Below are positions 11,152 to 23,037 of a DNA stretch of 64,000 bases, piece by piece. The notes under the pieces are model-generated. The model was given only the letters and a program-made list of their open reading frames with translations. It searched no databases and was not told where the DNA came from. Both the position numbers and the translations under genes were made by a program. This DNA is from Hyphochytrium catenoides (lineage: Eukaryota > Sar > Hyphochytriomycetes > Hyphochytriales > Hyphochytriaceae). The stretch lies in assembly GCA_900088475.1 (NCBI GenBank), contig FLMG01000683.1, positions 712-64,711 of the forward strand, in the 5' to 3' direction. The first letter of the stretch is position 1. The number at the start of each line of letters is the position of its first letter.

Positions 11152-14100
11152 TTATGGGCTCTCCTTCTCTGAGCTGGGAGCCTGCTTCTTCTCTTGCACT
11201 GCCGCCTGCTGCATTCTCCACATGTTCGCGTAGAGTCCATCGGGTAGAGAGAGGAGCTCCGAATGAGTTCCCTTTTCCCTCACCCTACCATGATCTAACA
11301 CATAAATGATATCGGCGTCTTGAACGGTGGATAGTCTATGTGCGATGAGAAGGGTGGTCCGACTTTTGACCAAGCTTCGAAGTTCATTCATGATTCCAAT
11401 CTCCGTATGAGTGTCAAGCGAACTGGTGGGCTGTTTCGAAGTAGCAGAGTATGAAGCCGACATTAAGTGAGAGACAACCACTATAGAGAAACGGTCTATG
11501 TAGAGCGTGGAAGCACAGGAGGTAAAAGAATAGGCAAGTTGAGACAAAAGGCCTTGCAGGCATGTCAAAGCCTGGTAAGACCTTCATTCGATGATTGAGA
11601 AGACAACTGCAAGCAGGGTAAGCTAGAGACTTAGGTTAGGAAAAATGGACTAAATAGTAGGTGAGGGGGGAAAAGAGTTACAACCCGACAAGTAAAGGAG
11701 TCAATGAAGCAGGAGTTGTTGGATTCGCCTCAACGAACGCAGCCAGGTGAAGAACGTACCTCATCACACAGCAGGATCGGTGCATCTTTGAGCATAGCTG
11801 TAGAGATGGGTCAAAAGGTCAACCACATCCATATGGGAGTAGGAGAAAAGACGGGAAGAAAAGGATATCCAGAATGAACAGGCAGGTGGTTAGAACGTAA
11901 ACGCTGTGTAGAGGAGGGGAGGACGAGAGAAGCTAGGAACATAGAAAGAGCAAGGTAGCAGAGCGGATGAAAAACAGACAAATCGAGGGAATGGAAAGAG
12001 AAAAGAGAGAGAGAAAGTGAAAAGGCGTTCAAAGTTAGGAATATGTAAGAAACAGAGCAAGCGGCCACGGGGGTCAGGTAGAGGAAGGAGATACAGGAGC
12101 TGGGCAAAAGAAATGGGGACGGATGTGTCCTTAAGCATGTCTAGCGGTGGAGGATAGAGCACCACGATGCACAGAACGAGAAGATGACGACAGTTTTGAA
12201 CCGTCTTACCTCGTGCTATGGCGACTCTCTGCTTCTCTCCTCCAGACAGCTTCAGTCCTCGCTCCCCGACCATGGTATCATACCTAACATAAATAGTTAC
12301 TTGGTCCTCAGCAAGCAGCAGTCCTCCATAGCGCCTCTCAGTCAACTCTACCTTTTCGGCATGCGAAGGATGCTTCCATGGATGTGCGCCGCCTTCGAGG
12401 CTTCGATGACCTAAGTTTAATGTAATGATACAGAGTCAGAGGGCCGTTCAGAGGGCCGGCCAACGACGACTGATAACAGCATATAAGGTATGGACAGGTA
12501 GCAGGTATCAAAAACGCAGAGGGAGCGGTCGATAAATAGTGGATCGACTATCAAGCCAGTGTGATCCACGTGACGCCATTAGGGATTAAACGATATTGAC
12601 AGCCGAACGGCTACAGCTCCCAACACATAGGGAAAAAACATGCTACGATGGATAGAAAGCTAAAACGACGCAACAGCAGCACGGACCTCTTGTTCAGAGG
12701 CGGTAAGCTTCCCATAGTTGATGTTGTACTTGATACTGTCGTTGAAGAGCACAGTGTCCTAAGGCAAGCAGGAGGAATGATCAGCTGCATGGGACACGCT
12801 GGCTGAAGTAGGAAGATGAGGAGGGTGAAGGATGGACAATAGCATTTGTTTTTGACTTCGCTCCTGTAGAAGCAAAAGTCCGTAAAACTTGTTTGTCCTG
12901 AGAGAACCGAGGGAGGCACCATCGAAGAGGAGACGGTAAGGAGGAGGCTAGCTACTTTGAGCTAGCTGTGTGCACCTGAGGAACGACTCCAATAACTTCC
13001 CGAAGGCTTGAAGGAGTGATATCCCGGAGATTTCGCTGAGAGAGTGGATCATCAGGATGAAGATTTCTCTAAACGATATCCGTCTACTTTTCTTTTTCTA
13101 CTACTTGTGAGACTGTCCTCCCAGTTGCCTTCGTTCTCTTCGTCCATACGGCACGCACTATCTGAATATATCCGTATCTTAACCTTGCGCTTACCCCTCC
13201 AATGGTAACTTCTCCCTCATTCGCGTCGTAGAAGCGATAGAGTAGACGAAGAATAGTCGACTTGCCACATCCGCTTGGACCGACTACGGCCACTGTCTTC
13301 CCATGGGGGATCTAGTGAGGGAAGGGAGATGTATATGATGACCGGCAGGCAGGGGGGGCTTGCGAGAGAAGCAACTGTATGTAGAGCTAAGCTATTCGCC
13401 ACAGAACTAGAAGCAAAAGCCGTTGAGTGAAAGTAGAGAGTATATTACCGTGATGTCAACGCCATTCAGGATGCTACGCTCTGGTGTATAGCCAAACTTT
13501 ACGTCCTTAAACTCTATATCAAAGCCTCGCGACGTATCGATGGCAGCGGCATTAGCAGACGGCACAACCTGTTGCAAAGAAGAACGGGAAGGTGAGAAAT
13601 GAAACGTGGAGGTTTAAAAGAGTGAACTTGCAACCGTTCGATGTACGTAGATCTAAGGAAAGGCGGTATTCGGAAGGGCTGCACCTTAGGCTGTATATCT
13701 TGCAGAGAGAACATGGCGTTCATATCAATCAGGGACTGGCGGACTTCACGGTAGACGCTGTAGAGCTGTTGTCAGGTGTGTCCCTTTATGAAGACTTTTG
13801 CGGAGACCGCTGACATCATACGAGGAGGGGGCGGAAGGATGTCGTACGGAAACAGACGCAGGACTATAGCAAACGGTAGATGATGATGATCAAGACAAGG
13901 GAAATCAGAGGGAGCGCGTCTGCGTGTAGAAAACGCCCAAAGATTATGATCGCAAAGTCCGCTTACCTTCCGATAAAGTTTAGAGGTATGGAGAGCTGAA
14001 AAAGTAGTCCATTAACAAGGACAAGATCTCCCACCGTCATCGTGCCTGAAGATTTGCCGCCCATACAATTAGACAGAAGTCAAAGGAAAGTGAAAACAAA

Positions 14101-17073
14101 CAATGGAACGCGCTGCTCAAAAACATACTCCAGCCATCATGTGAGGGAGTTTAAGACGACCATCATCATAAAGGATAAGTAAGAAACGTCTTGCAGGAGG
14201 AGTTAGAAGAACAAAGAACAAAACCCTCCATGCACGAAGCCATCACGAAGCCATGCTAGAGAAAATGGACGGAAAGTTCTAGCTAGTCCATCGAAAGGCT
14301 GGGGGTTGGGATTGGGTTGAAGGGAACAGCGCTGCTACGCAAGCGACATAGAAAGTAGAAACGATCCTGGAAGCGTACCCTGAGAGATAGCATTGGCCGC
14401 CATCAGCATGACTCCAGTCAGCCCAACGCTGAAGATGAAGTTCTGTCCCGCATTTAGGAAGGCCAGAGACGTCCAGGTACGAATGGCAGCTGCTTGATAG
14501 CCCTGATAGTTTGATCATTTAAGGAATGAGGAAAAGAGAAAATGAGCTATACACAAAAAGCGAATAACTCTTCTTGCAAGCAGTCAGACCTTCAACGCTT
14601 CATCATATCGAGCGGACTCGTGCTTTTCGTTGTTAAAGTACTGCAGAGAGCGTGCATTAGGGCATTATAGAGACAAGGATAGCAAAATAAGAGGGAGACA
14701 GACAGAACAACGAGGCGATTAGGCAATGGAAGAGAGGGACAAGCCAGGTGACGGATGGCATTTGAGTCTTCGTCTTCTGTACCTTGACCGTCTCGTAGTT
14801 GATCAAAGAGTCAACTGCCTTTCCACTAGCTTCGTTCTCCATCCGGTTCATAGTTCGCCGAATCTCTGAGCGTTTCTATGTTTATATCAAGAGTTAAACG
14901 CCGCATTTCCCGTTGTCCCCAACACCTTGCCCATTTGCCCATGTAATAGGAATCCAGTCGTGCTATAAGTGTCTCACGCTTTCTGTACTTTTCCTGCGGT
15001 TTAATACTACTATATCATCCTCGTCTATCGCTTAATCTGTGCGTCGTCTCTTCACACTCTCTTATCTCTCACCTGTGTGACGTTTACCGTGAACCATACG
15101 TAGGCGCCTAGAGTGGTTATGGTGACGGCTGTATACTCCACACCACACTGATAGGCCATGATAGCGCACACGAGGGAAATCTCAAGAGCCGTTGGAAAGA
15201 CATTGAACACCTAGGGACGGAGAGAAGAAATAACATGGAGAGCCATTCAGTAGACGGAGCATGCAGAGCGATTAGTAGGAGGATGGAAGCAAATGTTGAG
15301 AAGACAGCACGGAAGAAGGAGCAAATGGACTCCAAGATTTGTCGATTCAGAGAAACCGACAGCAAAAGGACCACGCGGAAATGAGAGAGAGCACGGGAAG
15401 AGAGGGCATTGCTCACCATAGAGCGCAATACGAAGTCAATGGACCGTCCTCCTCTGTCGAGGGTCCTAGCAAGCGCTCCGGTCTGTCTTTCTAGATGGAA
15501 AGAGAGGTCTAGTGCATGAAGATGCTCGAATATCTCCCGCGCCACTTTTCTAATGGTGGACTGTGCAACTGTGGAGAACACGGCACTCCGCAACTCCTGC
15601 GCAATTAGCCAGAAGGGCAAGAAAGATAGTCAGGAGGGGCAAGCAGCGGGATGCAGAGAGCATCTGAAGTGAGATAGAAGAAGATTGAGAAAGAGAGGGC
15701 AAAGCATTTCTACACTATATTTGCACTCCTTTGCAAAAAGCGCACTTTGTTGAGGCCTTACCTGGAAGGCGTTGGCGCCTATTCTAGCCAACCCATAGCC
15801 TAGCACCAGCGAAGTAGGGGCGACCACCATCATACTGGCCGCATCAGCACTGGAGCTCAACTGGTCCACAATGTCCTTGAAGATGAAGGGCACCTGGACA
15901 GAAAGTCCACAAAAGGAAGGAGACGTGCCCGGGGCCGAGACAAAGACAGTATGAGGGGATGTCACAAAGACGACGAAGAGAGAGAGAGAGAGAGAGACAG
16001 ATACGTGGAGCACCGACAAAAACAAAATGAGAGAAAGAGGGACAGAGACAGAGAGACAGAGAGAGAGAGTGGGAAATAGAGCGTCGAATTGAGGCCAGAG
16101 CGACAGAGAAAGGGATCCAAAACCTCTGGAACCGATGACAATTCAGCGCAGCATTAAGTGAAAACAGAGCCACGAAAAAGAGAGAAATTGCCATCAAACA
16201 ACAGTCAAGCAACACAGTGGCTGGCCGGAAAGCATAGCAGTAAATAAGATTGGGAGGAGTCCACTTGAACAGACGACTGCACACTTTGGAGGGTAAGTGC
16301 TAAGTGAGTGGTCGGAATCAAAGAGGCAGCAGGTAATTGCAGCAAAGAGGAGGCGGCCACCGGCAGCTTGCATACCTGGATGTTGATGAGCTTTCCACCC
16401 ACTAACAGACCTAGGGACAGAAGAACTTTGGTCTTGACTTTGTTGGCGTCTTCGCTCGACTTAGAAGAGGGCCAAACGTGCTCAAAGAGCATTCGGACTA
16501 TCTTCCTATCTCTTTGTCGCTCCTCTAACGCTGGTGAACAGAGAGAAGGCCCACGGTAGGGGTGACGACATGAGGGATGAGGGCTAACATAGACGTTGCG
16601 AGACAGACACAAGGAAAGCAGAAGGAGAGAGATCGAGAAGGTCAGCACAAATGAAGGTCGACATATAACACGCGATGATGTTTGTTTTGGTAAGAAAGAA
16701 TGAGCAACAGGAGGCTTGTGCCTTTACCTCTTTGCTTTTCATCGTCCTCTGAGGATCCGCGCAGGGGCCCCGCCTGCGCTGTCTTCACTACTTTCTGACT
16801 AAACCATCGGCGCTGCCGGGCGCGGCATAAAGAGAGAGAGTTAACTGGCTGCCCCTGTGACCATGTGTGAGCCCCTGGGCGAAGACGACCAAGTATTCCC
16901 TTGCGTAACTCCTGGTGGTCTAGGCTCCATCTGTAAAGTGATGTGTTAGGGCGAGAGCAGCCTTCGGCGTCAATAGTCATGAATGGGGAAGCGGCAAACC
17001 TGGTGGTTGAGAACGCTGCACCCGCTGCACCCGCTCGTGCTGTCCTCACTGCGCCATAGAAAGTACCCAGCAT
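11152..17073 (-). CDS. ABCB7: mitochondrial ABC half-transporter ATM1/ABCB7
   Basis: Predicted inner-mitochondrial-membrane exporter that supplies a sulfur/glutathione compound for cytosolic iron-sulfur cluster assembly. The N-terminus (first exon, 17,073 to about 16,727) is rich in Arg, Ala and Ser and ends near RRWFSQK,V typical of a matrix-targeting presequence. The membrane domain follows in many exons (about 16,530 to 13,980), with [12 protein letters not shown] and [16 protein letters not shown], closely matching Atm1. The nucleotide-binding domain has Walker [10 protein letters not shown] (13,195-13,311), Q-loop GVVPQ (12,976-13,035), signature LSGGEKQR (12,210-12,283), Walker B ILLCDE (11,760-11,797), D-loop SSLD and H-loop AHRLST (last exon 11,152-11,430). 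Checked junctions are GT-AG and in phase. All catalytic motifs are intact. ABCB6 or HMT1 are alternatives, but the targeting peptide and sequence favour ATM1/ABCB7. Confidence 0.93.
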
Positions 17074-17205
17074 GCTTTCCCTGTTCCAGGCCGCATAAGC
17101 AGCGCCTCATAAAACTCCGCTTGAGCACAAGAAACCACGTAGAGGAATTGAGAGGATGTGTCCAGCCAACAACAGGCAGAGGAGGATAAGCAGCCTTTCT
17201 TAGGA

Positions 17206-17207
17206 GT

Positions 17208-17240
<33 letters not shown>
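17206..17240. repeat. (GA)n microsatellite
   Basis: GA dinucleotide run just upstream of the ATM1/ABCB7 start codon. It reads as CT on that gene's sense strand. Confidence 0.85.
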
Positions 17241-17436
17241 CGCGACAGGCAAGAGAGAGGAAGTGGATCTCCATCAGGAGGAGGAGGAAGGGGCTTGACC
17301 AGAACGCGGCGATCGAAGGCCGAGGATTCGCAAGTTCTTGTCCCCTCTCCTCCCGCACTATAACGTCAGGCCCCTTCCTCATCTTTATTCAGCATAAGAA
17401 GTATTCCTACTCTTTGATACTAGAATAGTACTGGTA

Positions 17437-17690
17437 TTATTCGTAACGTAATTTGGGCTTCAGAACGCCTCCAGTAGCGCGTGTCCCAAGATTTTTGGTT
17501 AGAGTCATAGATATTCCGCCCAATGCAAATCCACATTCTACTGCATCTAATAATAAGCCGCCCTTTATTGCGAAATATATTACTTTTCCTCTCCTGAACC
17601 TTGATAATCCGCCGCCAAGTTGGTAAGAACGGGCCTCACCCATTAATTCTGGAGTTAGAGCCGTGCTCCTGATAATATTCTCCCCTTGTC
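17437..17690 (-). pseudogene. possible organelle-derived ribosomal protein L16 fragment
   Basis: An open frame on the minus strand runs from about 17,690 to a TAA at 17,437. Its local sequence is visibly richer in A and T than the genes on either side. The peptide has RRGKVIYFAIKGG followed by LLLDAVECGFAL and a TLTKNLG stretch. The spacing resembles the C-terminal part of bacterial and mitochondrial L16 (G-K-hydrophobic-hydrophobic-Y/F-E-I-x-G, then an alanine-rich helix, then a K-T segment), but several usually conserved residues differ. It could be a nuclear insertion of mitochondrial DNA, a transferred gene fragment, or coincidence. Confidence 0.3.
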
Positions 17691-18121
17691 TTCATCCACA
17701 CTCTCTCCCTCACACAAGCGCGGCAACTTGTCTATCCAGCGCCATCAGGAGCTCGACGAGCCCTCGAGGAAGCTGCAGGCTCATGATCCTGGGCGAGTGC
17801 GTAAGCTCAGTCAGCGCTGAGCAGATTCTCAACAGGCTCTCCTTAGACGCCAAGATTAAAGAACGAAGCAGGAGATCAGCCATTGCGAGAGTAGAAGGGA
17901 CGAGGATAGAACAGAATCAGGAAAGATAAGCGAGAGAAGAAGGCAACGCTTTTGGCAATAGGAAGAGGACGTTCAAGAGAGACTGCGGGCTCAGACGAGG
18001 CAAAGAGCGGGTGGAGAAGTACGAAGTAGGGAGCCACCAGGGACCATTAAAAGGTTGCTAGGGAGCTTACTTTTGGAAGTAGAAAGAGGCTGGGCGGCTC
18101 CGTTTCCCTCTCTACGCCATC

Positions 18122-20593
18122 ATGTCCACAAAGAGGAAGGTCCCTACAGGGGCTGAGGAGGACGGAGATGCAGATGGTGCTCCTCCTGGCGACGTGATGA
18201 CTATCATGCCCCTGGGAGCGGGAAATGAAGTTGGTAGATCCTGCATCATTCTCAAGTTCAAAGGCAAAACAATAATGCTGGACTGTGGCATTCACCCCGG
18301 CTACTCGGGCATTGCTGCTTTGCCCTTCTTTGACGAAATAGATGCAGAGGAGATAGACCTTCTCCTTGTGACGCACTTCCACCTGGACCATGTGGCGTCT
18401 CTGCCTTACTTCACAGAGAAGACAAAGTTTAGAGGGAAGATCTTTATGACTCACCCTACCAAGGCGGTGATGCAGATGATGCTTAGGGACTACGTGCGGA
18501 TCAGCAACATTGCGGCTGAGGACCAACTTTACACAGAGAAGGAGCTAAACAACTGCATAGAGAAGATAGAGACAATCGACTTCCATCAAGAGAAAGAGGT
18601 CAATGGAATCAAGTTCTGGCCTTATAACGCTGGGCATGTGCTGGGAGCGGCTATGTTCATGATAGAGTTTGGCGGTGTGCGAGTGCTGTACACAGGAGAC
18701 TACTCCCTGGTGGACGACCGACATCTGATGGCTGCTGAGCTCCCTTCCGTCCCACCCGACGTGCTTATCGTAGAGTCTACTTACGGCGTGCAGGTCAGAT
18801 AAGGAGCCCTGCAGACTGTTTCAGCTGTCAAGCGCTCTTGCTTTGCTGCTCCACTATTTTGGCCACGCCAAATGCTTTTCTTCCCCCTGTTCTGCTTTTT
18901 CTCCAATGTGCCTCTCTTTTCTGTTCTAGGACTGGTATCCTGCTATCTTTTCTTACACCATGGTACCTGCTAGAACTATAGGACATACGCTCCGTGCATT
19001 GTGGTTACGCTGCTCTTCACTGTCCAGCACGTTGCTCATTCTGCAGCTCCTAACACGTCACATCTGCAGGTCCATGAGTCTATCAATGAGAGGGAGGCCC
19101 GGTTTACGGGTCTAGTAGAGTCCATCGTCCGCCGAGGTGGCCGCTGTCTCATCCCATCGTTCGCCCTGGGACGATCTCAGGAGCTTCTACTCATCCTTGA
19201 CGAACATTGGAGAGCCAACCCAGACCTGCATGACATCCCCATATATTTTGCCTCTAAGATTGCCGCAAAAGCTCTTAGAGTGTACCAGACCTACGTTAAC
19301 ATGATGAACGAGAGAATGAGAAAGCAGATCGCCGTGAGCAACCCCTTCCGCTTCCAGTTCATCCAAAACCTGAAGTCGCTGGAAGACTTTGATGACTCTG
19401 GGCCTTGCGTAGTCATGGCGAGTCCTGCGATGTTAGACAGCGGCGTCTCGCGGGAGCTGTTTGAGCGGTGGTGCACTGACAGAAAAAACGGCTGCATTAT
19501 TCCTGGATATGTGGTGGAAGGAACGTTGGCGAAGAGAATCCTTTCGGAGCCACCAGACATCACAGCGCTAGACGGTCGGATCCTGCCTTTGAACTGCAAA
19601 GTGGCATATATCTCCTTCTCAGCTCACGCGGACTTCGTACAGACCAAAGGGTTCATTGACAATCTCAAGGTGCCGCCAAATATTATCTTAGTTCACGGGG
19701 AGCATAACGAGATGTCAAGGTTGAAGTCAGAACTCACGAAGAAGTATAAGAACAAGCAGAATCCACCTAACATCCTCACTCCAGCCAACTGCGTGGAGGT
19801 GAAGATTGTCTTCAGAGGTGAGAAGACAGTCAAGGCGATCGGCAGGCTAGCGAACAACAAGCTTGTAGAAGGGCAAAAATTCCAAGGTTTGGTGGTGCAA
19901 CACGACTTCAGCAGCCACATGCTCGCCCCCGAAGATTTGCCCACCTACACCCAGCTAACCATGAGCAAGGTCACTCAGAAGCAGCACATTGCCTTCTATC
20001 AGAGCTTCGATGTGCTTAGGGCTTTTATTGAGCAGATGTATGAGGAGGTTGTGGAGGACTCTGTCAAATCCGAGTCTACGGGCAGCCCGGCAGAAAGAAA
20101 GCTCTGGGTCTGCTCCCACGTAGCTGTCATCTTTACACCTGGCAAGGTCGTTTTGGAATGGCCTGCCTCTCCTGTCAACGATATGGTGGCAGACTCACTG
20201 ATTGGCGTTATCATGCAAGCTCAGGCTAGTCCGTCCTCGTTTAAGCTCTCCAAGCCCCCGAAGTGCGATCACTCAGGATGTAGAGCCGTCAATGCGGATG
20301 CAGGTCCAGCCGTGAAGAAAGAGGTGGAAGCAACGGTGGAGTTGTATACAGAAGAAGAAGAAGAAAAGATCAATCTGCTGGTGGTCTACCGCCTGCTGCA
20401 GCATCACTTTGGGCATGGATGTAAGCTGAATGAGAAGACTGACATTATTACTATCGAGATGCCAGAGGGACAAACAGCCTCTATTGATCTGGCCAACAAG
20501 GGAATAGATTGCGAGGATGAAAGCCTACGGGAACGCATCAAGGAGCTGCTCAGACGGCTGGAGACTGCCCTGTATCCTATCCCAGACGAGTAG
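18122..20593 (+). CDS. CPSF3: cleavage and polyadenylation specificity factor subunit 3 (CPSF73)
   Basis: The endonuclease that cuts pre-mRNA before poly(A) addition, in the nucleus as part of CPSF. Two exons, 18,122-18,793 and 19,070-20,593, join in phase across a 276-base intron to give 731 residues. The metallo-beta-lactamase motif THFHLDH lies near residues 84-90. The beta-CASP part contains [20 protein letters not shown] and [13 protein letters not shown], and the late histidines lie in ISFSAHADF and VHGEHNEM. The C-terminal region matches the CPSF73 C-terminal domain by order and length. All expected metal ligands appear present. Closest alternative is the paralogue INTS11, but the C-terminal part and the close match of the second exon favour CPSF3. 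Confidence 0.97.
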
Positions 20594-21699
20594 ATGTTCG
20601 GTTTAAGAAGAAGCGTCTAATAATGTGACAGTTAATCATAGCTCACGTCATCCTTCTAGAGAGGTGAAGGCCGTCAACTGTTGTTCTGCCTGTCCTCGAG
20701 ATTGAACTCTCTTTCTTATTATTTGCCACCTGTCATCAGCGACACTTTATGACTTAGCGCCCCGAGCCTCTAAATTCCTCTATCTGTAGTAGGCAAGTGA
20801 ATCCGCTTCACTCTTCGGTCGCACATCCTTTCGGCTAGCCACCTTGAGGGGATGATGCCTACTAATAATGCTCATAAACATAAACTCTTCAGGATGTGTT
20901 TGCTCAACAGCAGAAAGACATGCATGCATGCTGTGCGCTTGCAGGGGGCAGCCCAGGTAGCTACCGACGGAGCTGCATTCTTCAAGAAATATAATTAGTT
21001 GACAAGGGCCAGACTGCTTCAAGGGCCTCTAGAGGATCTTCTTCTTGCAGCCTCGGAATCGCTAATGAGGTGCCGCCAGAGCTTCCAGCTCATCATTATC
21101 CACCCGTCCTCCTCATAGTCTGGGCTTTCCCATCGATCTGGCTGTCAAACGCGGAGCTCGCTGCCACCACCGCCCATCGCCGATCGCCCATCACCCAGAC
21201 TGCATCTGATCAGTTGAGCGTGTTGACGGGCTGAGCCGCTGTGAGGCATAGAAGGATGAGACCTACATCGCTGCTGCATACACCTACACAATAATTCACG
21301 TATATGGCCCCATATTGACATAACTCGGGAAACTATCGATTATTCACAAAGTCTTGATTACACAATAATAAATGACGCGATGACCTTCCCTTTATTTTGT
21401 AAACATCTGCTTTATTGACAATTTGGTTTGCTTGATTATTCTTGACAAGTGGCGCTTCCCCTACCAAACAGTACAAGTAAAGCGGCGGGAGGAGGAGGGA
21501 GGTCAGCCGATGCCATCGAGCTCGTTGACGCGATGAGGAGGAGGAGCTTGCCAATGCGTTAAGAGCGGAGGTCCAGGCAGTTATGGGACTGGATGGGCTA
21601 GTGCAGAGGGTATTCAGCATCTGAAAGGGCTAGCAGAAAAGGACGGGGCTCGTACAAGTGCTGGAGAGGGAAGGGGAGCTGCTTCCCTAGTAGGAAGGG
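20594..21699. other. intergenic interval with coding-like fragments
   Basis: Between CPSF3 and ADAT3. Apart from the candidate minus-strand exons at 20,787-21,135, a plus-strand stretch at about 21,535-21,620 reads EEELANALRAEVQAVMGLDG before a stop and looks coding, but I could not connect it to other exons. The part from 21,320 to 21,440 is AT-rich. Confidence 0.35.
20787..21135 (-). CDS. candidate 3' exons of an unrecognised gene
   Basis: On the minus strand, an exon ending near 21,107 (PDRWESPDYEEDG) can be joined in phase, by a GT-AG intron of about 130 bases with a good acceptor (TTCTTGAAGAATGCAG), to a final exon ending in TAG near 20,787. The final exon reads SVGSYLGCPLQAHSMH and ends ADSLAYYR. 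The 5' exons and start codon were not found, and the donor is weak (GTGGAT). A competing reading gives a shorter frame ending MSWKLWRHLISD and beyond. No family recognised. Confidence 0.3.
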
Positions 21700-22755
21700 A
21701 TGTTCGAGGAGGTTCTGGCGGACGAAGAAGAGGACCGTCATGAACAAGTGCCTGTGGTCGTCGCTGAGGTACAACCGAAGCAGTGTGGTGCCCTTCTCAA
21801 TGAGCTCCAGGAGCTGCTGCCATTGAAGGAGGTGGCGCTTGGCCATCTTCGCAGGGTGAAGAAGGTCCAGGATGCCGATGCCAATGGTGCTCCAAAGCTG
21901 CTCGTGCTCTTAACATCAGAAAAGGCGTGGGCGTCCCTACCGGCGGATACAAAGCTTCACATAACGTCATCATACTCGACGGTTGTCTCACATGGCTTTG
22001 AGGTGCCTCGGTACCCGTCCAGCACCAGGGCGGAGTACGAGATCGCAAGCAGAATTTGGCCGATGTCCTTCCACCCTTCCACTACCATAGAACGGGAGAA
22101 CGTTTCAGCGGAGGAGCTCTCATCAATGCTGAACTATCTCTCTCAAGCTTTGGAAGATGCACAAGGAACTTCCTTTCTTCTTCACGACAACTCTGGCTGT
22201 TCATTCTCCGGAGGGGTGATTGTAGACCCAGCATTGAACTCTGTCATTGCGGCTGCAGGGACCATTGAGATGCTCGCGGGCTTCCCTTTTCAACATACAG
22301 CTATGCGTTGCATTGAGGGAGTGGCGCTTCGGGATAGGAAAAAGCGCCTTCAGCTCTCTTCGGGCCATAGAACGACGGGAGAGCCAACAAAGCCGCCGCC
22401 AAAGAGAGCTCTGAATTCAGCGCCATCTTCCACCATAAGCAATGGTGGGACTACTGCCGACAACTCGTATCTGTGCACTGGTTATGACATCTATCTCTTG
22501 CGAGAGCCTTGTATAATGTGTGCTATGGCGCTACTGCACAGCAGAATCCGCAGAGTTGCTTATGCTCTCAGCAACCCGGAGACTGGAGCACTGGGTTCAC
22601 AGTTCAAACTCCATTCCAACCGTGCACTCAACCATCACTTCAGGGTTTTCCAGTGCACAGACTCAAAGCTACTTCGTGACGTTACTGCGCTAATGTCAGC
22701 CAAAGATCAGTTGATAGGCAACAACGCGCCACAAAGCAGAGAGACAGAAGAGTAG
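21700..22755 (+). CDS. ADAT3: tRNA adenosine deaminase subunit ADAT3 (Tad3)
   Basis: The non-catalytic partner of ADAT2 in the heterodimer that converts adenosine-34 to inosine in tRNA anticodons. A single exon of 351 residues. The deaminase domain is at the C-terminus: HTAMRCIEGVA near residue 200 and EPCIMCAMALLHSR near residue 268 supply the zinc ligands (one His, two Cys). The usual catalytic glutamate of the HAE motif is absent (HTA), as expected for ADAT3, whose human form has HAV. A conserved ADAT3-like tail GALGSQFKLHSNRALNHHF follows. The N-terminal half is a less conserved tRNA-binding region. The start is the first ATG of the frame; it is intronless in an intron-rich region. Confidence 0.92.
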   Translation: MFEEVLADEEEDRHEQVPVVVAEVQPKQCGALLNELQELLPLKEVALGHLRRVKKVQDADANGAPKLLVLLTSEKAWASLPADTKLHITSSYSTVVSHGFEVPRYPSSTRAEYEIASRIWPMSFHPSTTIERENVSAEELSSMLNYLSQALEDAQGTSFLLHDNSGCSFSGGVIVDPALNSVIAAAGTIEMLAGFPFQHTAMRCIEGVALRDRKKRLQLSSGHRTTGEPTKPPPKRALNSAPSSTISNGGTTADNSYLCTGYDIYLLREPCIMCAMALLHSRIRRVAYALSNPETGALGSQFKLHSNRALNHHFRVFQCTDSKLLRDVTALMSAKDQLIGNNAPQSRETEE

Positions 22756-23037
22756 GATCCGCAGTTGCGAACAAGCACTAAAATGTGCAGTAGCTCAGAT
22801 GCTACCCAGACATAGGCAAGAAACTCCTTGAGGAGTAGACACAAGTTTAGAGCGCATGCCTTGACATGCCGTTATTTTGAAAGCCGGCCGCATTGCTATA
22901 GTCTGGGAAGCTCTTGCATCTCCTACAAGTATGGAGGTCCCTTCAGGAAGTAGAGAGACATTGCAGAGAAGCAAAGGAGTCGCTCTGCAAAGCCTTAGCA
23001 AGGTCGTCAGAGTAAAATGTAAATCAAATATTTATTC
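22756..23037. other. convergent intergenic region
   Basis: Between the 3' ends of ADAT3 (plus) and the beta-helix gene (minus). No gene; the sequence AAATCAAATATTTATTCT near 23,020 may serve 3'-end formation. Confidence 0.45.

Larger units (their letters stand above)
17074..18121. promoter_or_regulatory. divergent promoter region between ATM1/ABCB7 and CPSF3
   Basis: About 1 kb between two divergently transcribed genes, so both promoters should lie here. It contains a GA microsatellite (17,206-17,240), the AT-richer L16-like fragment (17,437-17,690) and an open plus-strand stretch at about 17,700-17,930 of unknown meaning. No TATA box can be assigned with confidence. Confidence 0.5.

Noticed and set aside
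21320-21440. AT-rich stretch as a possible origin or matrix attachment site
   Set aside because: Only base composition supports it; no motif or repeat structure.
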